From contig NC_092580.1 of assembly GCF_037975245.1 (NCBI RefSeq), positions 32,136,001 to 32,200,000 of the forward strand: a DNA stretch of 64,000 nt. Direction: 5' to 3'. This stretch comes from Apostichopus japonicus. Lineage: Eukaryota > Echinodermata > Holothuroidea > Aspidochirotida > Stichopodidae. Shown here in pieces: positions 57,201-64,000 of the stretch (position 1 is its first letter; each line of letters begins with the position of its first letter). The notes beneath the pieces were generated by a model, which worked only from the letters and a program-made list of their open reading frames with translations, searched no databases and was not told the DNA's origin. The position numbers were made by a program, and so were the translations under genes.

Positions 57201-57361
57201 ACATACTGGACATGAATACTTAAAAGTAGATAAACAAATCCATGATGATTGCATATGATCTGTGGCCTACATTCCATCAGAACTGAAACCTTACAGAAGG
57301 CTCTGGTTTGGGCCCTCACATGACGACAAAAAAATTCATGAACAACTTTGGTTTACCACTA
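54289..57361. other. No gene seen between GPCR 2 and duplication copy B
   Basis: AT-rich DNA with C-runs at 54396-54408 and 56174-56190 and the fourth hairpin-element copy (55640-55740). The ORFs (for example 55527-55838, 56475-56714) lack recognisable features. Confidence 0.4.
55640..55760 (+). repeat. Dispersed GCGCCA-hairpin element, copy 4 (hairpin arm deleted)
   Basis: GGATTTTCAAAGTTGTAGGC, ACGACTATCTGAGCGG, then directly TTGGCGCGGAGCGTACAAGA and AAAGTTTTGGTTTTACAA. Compared with copy 2 it lacks exactly the AGCGCCACCATCGG arm, so the hairpin is lost. Confidence 0.75.
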
Positions 57362-59050
57362 GTGGTCATCATTGAAATTCCAGACCATTCAGACCAATTA
57401 TATATTTTTCGCACATGTAATTTTTTTCGACACCCAAAATCCCAGTGGGAGGGCGACTGGGGGCGACAAGCTTTCATGGTGGGCTGTCGCCCCCACGCCC
57501 CCGTGGCTACGCCACTGCATACCATATACGAAATCTGCATCACTCCGTCTTCCTCCTTCGTGTAAAGGTGGTACATCCACGAGAGGACATTAACTCACCA
57601 CGCATGCGTTGAGCTGAGGTCACCCAATGCCTTATATGAGTGACAATGGTTCTTTGCATGGTCACGTGCGTTGACGAACTGCCATATATGCGCGTACTAC
57701 TGATTGTTATAAACACAATCAACTGATTCCTGCTGTATTTGCAATGTAAGCCTAAGTCTGTTTTCTTGCTATGCATGGACTGCTGCAGCTTATCGCTTTG
57801 GTTTTAATTTATGGCACCGGTACGTATGTGGAAAATAAAGAGCACATAGACACACTTGGAAAAAACTTTGTTCCATTGTTTTAAGTATGGAACCATCTAC
57901 CAATGATAACGTGAGGCCATCCGAGAAGAGTATGTATAATATCATATCATATTTTTTATTAAAACTTGACAAACTTATCTGAGTTTGGGTTATCCAAATG
58001 GATTATACTCACAATTACGTAATTCCGTGAGACCTTGATAGCATCCGAGTGATCAAGCAAGGCCTATCAACTGAAACCCGAGCGACCCGCTTTTCATTGC
58101 GTGCGAAAATGTTCACTTAGTCACAAGTCACATTAAGTCACAAAGAACTAGCTATATGTCATTTTATGCAACTTAGAACCGTTGTCACTTTAAATACGCG
58201 GGTGACAGTTTGTGACACCTTTAACTGTCAGAATATAGGCTACAGGTCAGTACGTCCTACCATATGTAAGATACTTAGTACTTGCAAAACTATGAAGAAA
58301 AAAATATATATAACCAGGCAACTATATTCAGTGCACGGCATGTTAGTACGGATATGCAATAACTTGGCAATGTTTGTTACGAGATCAAAAGTGAACTGCA
58401 CACTTAATGAAGGTTTGAAAACATGTTTCATTAACTTGAAACTGCTATCAAGGGTGTACGGTTTTCCATCAATAACGCTATATTTGTACCTTAATATAGG
58501 CCATTTCTCTTTTCAGGAAAATTAACCACAAATATAGCCTAGACATCAGAAGCTTAAAGTTAATTCACCAAGAAAATATACCAGCTCTTAGCCCCACTCC
58601 AGTCACATCGAAACTATCAGTTATAATTGCCACATTTGTCAATGAAAAGTACCATTTCCCCTATTTTGGGGATTTAGGGCTTCTTTTGGAAGTAAGCAAA
58701 ATATGCAGAGACTGGATTTTGTCCTATTGAATACACAGAGGAATACCTTTATCAGCCCGTTTTCTTGGGAACGTCGTGGGTCCCCCTCCTCCTCCCGCCC
58801 CTCAAACCACTTGTTCACCGTATATACCACTGTCCCTCTATTATTTGTCCCCGAGTCTCCGTCCCCAAGATTCATTTCTCTTAGTCGCTCCTGTGCAAGG
58901 AGAAGAAACATGAACGTATAAACACACTGTTCAGAGAGATTCGAATGGTGTTTAGACATGTGGTTTACACATTGTGGCAGTCTAAGTTTCCTTAAAGCGT
59001 GGAGCAAGCAATTTAATCTTTGGCACGTCGTGAACCAGTATCTTTACACA
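57362..59050. repeat. Segmental duplication copy B (1.7 kb)
   Basis: Counterpart of 45385-47103 in the same orientation. It ends at TTTACACA (59050), immediately before the 3.7-kb element. The differences from copy A are scattered substitutions and small indels, so it is clearly older than the near-identical elements that follow it. Confidence 0.88.
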
Positions 59051-59383
59051 TAGTTAGGCAGATATCAGCAAAATTATGAAACAATATGGCATTTTTTCAT
59101 ACAAGCATGAGTTTTGGCACACAGGTAGAGGACACCCTAAGTAACATTTTCAGAAGTGGAGCCATCGCGAAAAAATCCCACGTCAGCCGTGGCGACCATT
59201 TTACAAAATGGCCGCCAAAATCTCTGTTTGCTACTATAATTTGCCCTTTAAAATCTAATCTAGAGATAATTGGATTTGAATTTTCATCAGTGAATGCACT
59301 CAATTACATGTACTAGGTACATAGATGGCTAGAGATCATGAATCAGACTAATTTAGAAGACATCAACAAGGATAGCAATATGC

Positions 59384-61709
59384 TTGGCAGCATATCATGC
59401 CAGTCAGCAACCAGTACGAGATCGTACACCTGCTATTACAGCACTGTTACCACTGTTTCCTGAAGACTCAAAGTCTGCTGCCATGATAAAGCACTCCACG
59501 GACCTGATAAAGCGAGCAGTAGAAAAACTCAACCCTGGCCGAATACCAGTGATCACCTTGGATCAGCCCCTCTACACAATCGCCAAACAGATACATTGGC
59601 AATGGCCTGCAGACTACAGGGAAGATGTTTTTGTCATAGTGCTTGGAGTGTTTCACATTGAGATGACTGGATTCAAAATGATCGGTGATTGGCTGGAAGA
59701 TTCAGGCTGGGTAGAGGCACTTTTTCAGTCTGGAGTCACATCAATAGGAACTGCAGATTCATTTTTGAGGGCCTCCCATGTTACTAAAACTAGACAAGCA
59801 CATCAGGTTACGGCTAGTTGTTTGTACATACTACTCAGGAAATCATACGACAACTACAAGGGGACACTAGATCCAGAGGTACATCCAGAAAGATTTGACG
59901 ACTGGTGAGTTCAAACAAACAAGAGATACCACAATTAACGTTTGGTACACAGTGTTTCAGCTGGACCTTCTTGTCTTGACATGTGTGCGAGCACTGCGTG
60001 TGGGGGATTTCGCTCTGTATATTGATTCCTTAACAAAACTTGCACCACGGTTCTTCGGCTTGGATCACACTAACTATGCTAGATGGATGTCAGTGCATGT
60101 ACGGGACATGACCATTTAAGCAAAACACATCCTGACATTGCTGCAGAATTCAATAAAGGCAATTTCACAGTCCGTAAGTCAAGACGGCCATGTTCATCCA
60201 TAGCCCTTGATCAGGTGCATGAGCAGAACAATGCGATTGTAAAGAGCGATGGTGGAGCTATTGGTCTGACCCAAAACCCCTGATGCTTTCAGACGATGGA
60301 TGGTTGCCGGCCCTGAGGTAGTAAGGATGAACACAGAGTTCAAAGCCTCGATCGAGAGATATCTAAAGAATTCAAACCAAGAATCACACCATCACGAACA
60401 GACCAAAATTTCGCAAGTTACGTTTGCCAAGGAAGTCCAGAGTATGGTTCAAGTGATGCATGAAGAAATGGGCAATCCTTTTCTGGGGGAAACTAATGAC
60501 TTGCTCAAACTCGACAACAAGGATATTGTTGATCAAGCTGTGACGACCGCAGTATGCCAGACAAAAAAGATAGTTCAGCAACAATATGACGACTTTGTGA
60601 CAGAAAGACTACAAGACCAATCAACACATATTTCAAAACCAATTAGGAAAAACAGACTCTTATTACTTAGTCTTCCTCCTGTGAGAGTGAAATCCAGTTC
60701 AAAATTGAAAGTGTCGACATTGAAGAGCAAAGTGTCCTTATTTTCACGCCTCTACATTGCCTGCAAATCAAGAGATGATGACAAAGGTGACTATTTGAGA
60801 CATGAAAACAAGGCATGTCCCCCAGTATTATCCCAATTTAGAAACTTGAGACTAGGGAGCAAGTCGGATCTTCTTGTGTTCCTTGAAGCATTCTCAGAGT
60901 CTACAAGTGGCATACCAGCTATACTATTATTCTAGATGGAGCAGTAATTGTCAATATACTTTGACCCATAAATGTCAAGACGTTTGACGACTATGGACTG
61001 AAGGTGTTCTTGCCATTCATAAAACGGCAGTTGCAACATGCTAGTAGAGTGGATATAGTCTGGGATCAGTAAAGGGAACGCAGCTTGAAGACGCAGGCCA
61101 GGAACAAACGTTGCAGACTGCAGAGGTTTCCGAAGACGAGTTGAAGGCTCCAATAGTTTGCCAGGGAACTGGCAACAGTTTCTACGCCTCGACGAGAGCA
61201 AAACCGAGCTGTTCAATTTCTTGCCCAAGCATGTATCTAATATGCAATTGGAACACGGCAAGATAGTAATCACAACCAGCAGGCCAAAGGTGTTGTGCAT
61301 GCCTCCTCAGGACACATCAAATATATCACCCTGCGACCACGAAGAGGCAGACACTAGGATGATATTGCACCTTTCGCATGCATTCCATGAAGGGTTCCAG
61401 AATATCCTCCTACGCACAGCGGACACATATATAGTGGTTTTGACCATAGCTGCAGTATCTAAACTAGGCATCCAGGAGCCATGGGTGGCATTCGGAACTG
61501 GTAAAAGCTTTAGATATATTCCAGTACATGAAATTGCTGCATCACTTGGCCCAAACAAGTGCCAAGCTCTGCCAATGTTCCATGCTTACACCGGGTGCGA
61601 CACTGTTTCAGCATTTTACAGCAAATGGAAGAAATCTGCTTGGGAAACGTGGAATGTATATGAAGCTTTTACCATAGCATCCATGACCATGCCAAATTCT
61701 GGACAATGA
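59384..61709 (+). pseudogene. Broken HEEADTR-family gene carried by the element
   Basis: Fragments in order: 59384-59908 (VLGVFHIEMTGFKMIGDWLE, GTADSFLRASHVTKTRQAHQ), 59895-60119 (FQLDLLVLTCVRALR, LDHTNYARWMSVHVRDM), 60083-60283 (HPDIAAEFNKGNF, ALDQVHEQNNAIVKSDGGAI), 60300-60935 (RRWMVAGPEVVRMN), and 61158-61709 (HEEADTRMILHLS, DTYIVVLTIA, WVAFGTGKSFRYIPVHEIAA, FHAYTGCDTVSAFYSKWKK). Together they follow the order of a large uncharacterised protein family that is multi-copy in many invertebrates and some fish. At least four frame breaks separate them. The conserved acidic residues (EEADTR, a DTDxVVL-type strand, GCDTVS) suggest a PIN/FEN-like nuclease fold, which is inference; here DTD has become DTY. 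The translation ends at 61709 well before typical length. Confidence 0.75.
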
Positions 61710-61743
61710 ATTGGCAGTACTGGAACGCTTTACGATTTTGTTA

Positions 61744-62082
61744 TGAACCAGTGCTATGGCCGAGTGGGAACCGGTGCTATGGCCGAGTGGATAAAGGCGG
61801 TGGCATTTGAAGCAATGAGGCTTAGCAATCGGGAGGTTCTGGGTTCGATTCCCGGCCGGGTCATAGTAAGGTGGGTTTTTCATCCAAGAGCAATCTATGG
61901 TTTTCCCATCTGAAATGACTTTCTAAATTGAAAAGATTCCAAATTTGAGTTATAATGTTGAATTGGAAGCCACCCGACGTGTAAGTTGTAATCCATAAGC
62001 CCTTGCGGGTTTCTCCCACATTTGTGGTCGCTTAAGCGTCGTAAAAATAACTGCTGATTATTATTATTATTATTATTGTTAT
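61744..62082 (+). repeat. tRNA-derived SINE with ATT tail
   Basis: A box TGGCCGAGTGG (61780-61790) and B box GGTTCGATTCC (61842-61852) lie in a Leu/Ser-like class II tRNA arrangement with a long variable arm. The 5' part is doubled: GTGCTATGGCCGAGTGG occurs at 61751 and again at 61774. A body of about 200 bp (TAAGTTGTAATCCATAAGCC, TTAAGCGTCGTAAAAATAAC) ends in (ATT)n, the tail type of CR1/L2 LINEs that would mobilise it. It is nested in the 3.7-kb element. Confidence 0.82.
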
Positions 62083-62230
62083 ATGACAACAGCAGCACCA
62101 TGGTAGATATATGGTATATATATATATATATGACTTCGAGTTGGTTAGCATCATGAGCTAGTATTGTTTGATACAGGTGTCAACGCAAACCTTCCTTACC
62201 GGTTTCGAACCTCTGGACATACAATCAGCA

Positions 62231-62298
62231 TCAATAGCCTAGTTGTTACGGTGTCCGCGTACAAAGCGGGAGGCCTGGGTTCGAAACCCGGTGGAGGC
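62231..62298 (+). repeat. Second tRNA-like sequence in the element
   Basis: TAGCCTAGTTGTTACGG (A box), an anticodon-like arm CCGC-GTACAAA-GCGG with a seven-base loop, and CCTGGGTTCGAAACCCGG forming a perfect T arm with the B box GGTTCGAAACC. No matching acceptor stem was seen, so it is probably a SINE head, not a tRNA gene. The anticodon position reads ACA. Confidence 0.65.
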
Positions 62299-62582
62299 TG
62301 GAAGATTTTTCACTGTTCTTCATTTTCCTTCCCATTACGTTTTCAATATTTCCCAAGAGTAGTTTCCACACATTAAATTTTGACTGCAGTACACTTTACC
62401 GTTCCATTACTAAAATTTGGCGGCCATCTTTAAAAATGGCCGCCACATATCACATGTACCCATCTATTTCAAATCTTTTTATTCCATATACATAATTATT
62501 ACATATAAAGTGATTTTCAGGTATATCAATACCTCTAATTATCTATTAAATTCAGTGCAATCAATGATTTTGCACTAAAAAT

Positions 62583-62926
62583 GTGGATTTTGGCGGCCAT
62601 TTTCTAAAATGGCCGCCATTGCTAATGTAGGCTCTTTTGGCGATGGCTCCACTTCCAGAAATGCTCCTTAGTATGTCCTCTACATGTGTGCCAAAGCTCA
62701 TGCTTGTATGACAAAATGCCATATTTTCACTGGTATCTGCTTGACTAGTTAGGCAGATATCAGCAAAATTATGAAACAATATGGCATTTTTTCATACAAG
62801 CATGAGTTTTGGCACACAGGTAGAGGACACCCTAAGTAACATTTTCAGAAGTGGAGCCATCGCGAAAAAATCCCACGTCAGCCGTGGCGACCATTTTACA
62901 AAATGGCCGCCAAAATCTCTGTTTGC
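62583..62926. repeat. Head-to-head inverted repeat at the element junction
   Basis: The right terminal repeat of copy 1 (62583-62745) meets the left terminal repeat of copy 2 (62746-62926), creating an inverted repeat with arms of about 170 bp and roughly 80% identity, centred on CTAG (62745-62748). Such a structure can extrude as a cruciform. Confidence 0.85.
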
Positions 62927-64000
62927 TACTATAATTTGCCCTTTAAAATCTAATCTAGAGATAATTGGATTTGAATTTTCATCAGTGAATGCACTCAATT
63001 ACATGTACTAGGTACATAGATGGCTAGAGATCATGAATCAGACTAATTTAGAAGACATCAACAAGGATAGCAATATGCTTGGCAGCATATCATGCCAGTC
63101 AGCAACCAGTACGAGATCGTACACCTGCTATTACAGCACTGTTACCACTGTTTCCTGAAGACTCAAAGTCTGCTGCCATGATAAAGCACTCCACGGACCT
63201 GATAAAGCGAGCAGTAGAAAAACTCAACCCTGGCCGAATACCAGTGATCACCTTGGATCAGCCCCTCTACACAATCGCCAAACAGATACATTGGCAATGG
63301 CCTGCAGACTACAGGGAAGATGTTTTTGTCATAGTGCTTGGAGTGTTTCACATTGAGATGACTGGATTCAAAATGATCGGTGATTGGCTGGAAGATTCAG
63401 GCTGGGTAGAGGCACTTTTTCAGTCTGGAGTCACATCAATAGGAACTGCAGATTCATTTTTGAGGGCCTCCCATGTTACTAAAACTAGACAAGCACATCA
63501 GGTTACGGCTAGTTGTTTGTACATACTACTCAGGAAATCATACGACAACTACAAGGGGACACTAGATCCAGAGGTACATCCAGAAAGATTTGACGACTGG
63601 TGAGTTCAAACAAACAAGAGATACCACAATTAACGTTTGGTACACAGTGTTTCAGCTGGACCTTCTTGTCTTGACATGTGTGCGAGCACTGCGTGTGGGG
63701 GATTTCGCTCTGTATATTGATTCCTTAACAAAACTTGCACCACGGTTCTTCGGCTTGGATCACACTAACTATGCTAGATGGATGTCAGTGCATGTACGGG
63801 ACATGACCATTTAAGCAAAACACATCCTGACATTGCTGCAGAATTCAATAAAGGCAATTTCACAGTCCGTAAGTCAAGACGGCCATGTTCATCCATAGCC
63901 CTTGATCAGGTGCATGAGCAGAACAATGCGATTGTAAAGAGCGATGGTGGAGCTATTGGTCTGACCCAAAACCCCTGATGCTTTCAGACGATGGATGGTT
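62746..64000 (+). mobile_element. Same element, copy 2, cut by the window end
   Basis: From 62746 to 64000 the sequence repeats 59051-60305 with an offset of 3,695 and no difference that I found, including all frameshifts. Copy 2 starts at the last base of copy 1. Either the unit is tandemly amplified or the assembly repeated it. Confidence 0.9.
63079..64000 (+). pseudogene. Second copy of the HEEADTR-family pseudogene (partial)
   Basis: Identical to 59384-60305, with the same breaks after DDW (63603) and after RDMTI (63814). The window ends inside it. Shared lesions show the duplication came after the gene was already broken. Confidence 0.88.

Larger units (their letters stand above)
59051..62745 (+). 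mobile_element. 3,695-bp DNA element with long terminal inverted repeats, copy 1
   Basis: The left end TAGTTAGGCAGATATCAG and the right end, reversed, TAGTCAAGCAGATACCAG, continue as inverted repeats of about 170 bp (shared TATGGCATTTT-TCATACAAGC, TTTGGCACACA-GTAGAGGACA, GAAGTGGAGCCATCGC, AAAATGGCCGCCAAAATC). Subterminal palindromes of the GGCGGCCATTTT..AAAATGGCCGCC type occur at both ends. Inside is a broken gene of the HEEADTR family (59384-61709), followed by two tRNA-derived retroposon sequences. At the right end the terminal TA overlaps the first base pairs of copy 2 in a CTAG junction, so TA may be the target duplication. The superfamily is undetermined; no classic transposase motif was recognised. 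Confidence 0.82.

Noticed and set aside
61772-61863. A functional class II (Leu/Ser-like) tRNA gene
   Set aside because: No acceptor stem continues correctly after the T arm, the A-box segment is doubled, and an ATT tail follows; it is a SINE head.
62231-62298. A functional tRNA gene
   Set aside because: The anticodon and T arms fold, but no matching acceptor stem was found and it lies within a mobile element.

Overview
The window is animal nuclear DNA. Genes are split by GT-AG introns, all in phase 1 where I could check. Introns and spacers are AT-rich, minisatellites are abundant, and there are many non-LTR retrotransposon pieces and hAT-like DNA elements. Hyalin-repeat (HYR) domains beside an EGF module and a pair of intronless class A receptors fit an invertebrate deuterostome, most likely an echinoderm or hemichordate. 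That placement is inference; nothing here fixes the species.

Layout. 1-7654 (+): the 3' part of a membrane protein gene (EGF, HYR, HYR, transmembrane segment, cytoplasmic tail) that starts upstream of the window; its introns hold a tRNA-derived SINE head, an intact hAT-type MITE and three tandem arrays. 7655-21629: long gene-free stretch with one dead LINE tail and small arrays. 21630-27967 (-): a complete four-exon SLC16 (monocarboxylate-transporter-like) gene of 650 codons; intron 1 carries a 1.9-kb, 19-bp minisatellite and intron 3 a 0.6-kb, 27/33-bp minisatellite, and both read as long false ORFs. 28-44 kb: a transposon-rich region with a LINE endonuclease fragment, a hAT element keeping only the transposase C-terminus, a degenerate LINE tail, elements with G-rich ends, and a dead CR1/L2-like reverse transcriptase interrupted by an ATC microsatellite. 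45-59 kb: a locally duplicated neighbourhood with two divergently transcribed orphan rhodopsin-class receptors (48816-49952 on minus, 53021-54109 on plus), a second intact MITE, and a 1.7-kb segmental duplication bracketing the receptor pair.

59051-64000: the most unusual part. A 3,695-bp unit with inverted terminal repeats of about 170 bp is followed directly by a second copy in the same orientation, with no difference found over the 1,255 bp visible. The unit carries a broken gene of a multi-copy animal protein family marked by a HEEADTR motif, which suggests the family travels on a DNA transposon. The older copy of the 1.7-kb duplication (45385-47103) preserves what looks like the empty site for this insertion.

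The two clear single-locus gene types (membrane HYR protein and SLC16 transporter) converge tail to tail and share no evident pathway. The receptors are paralogues of each other.
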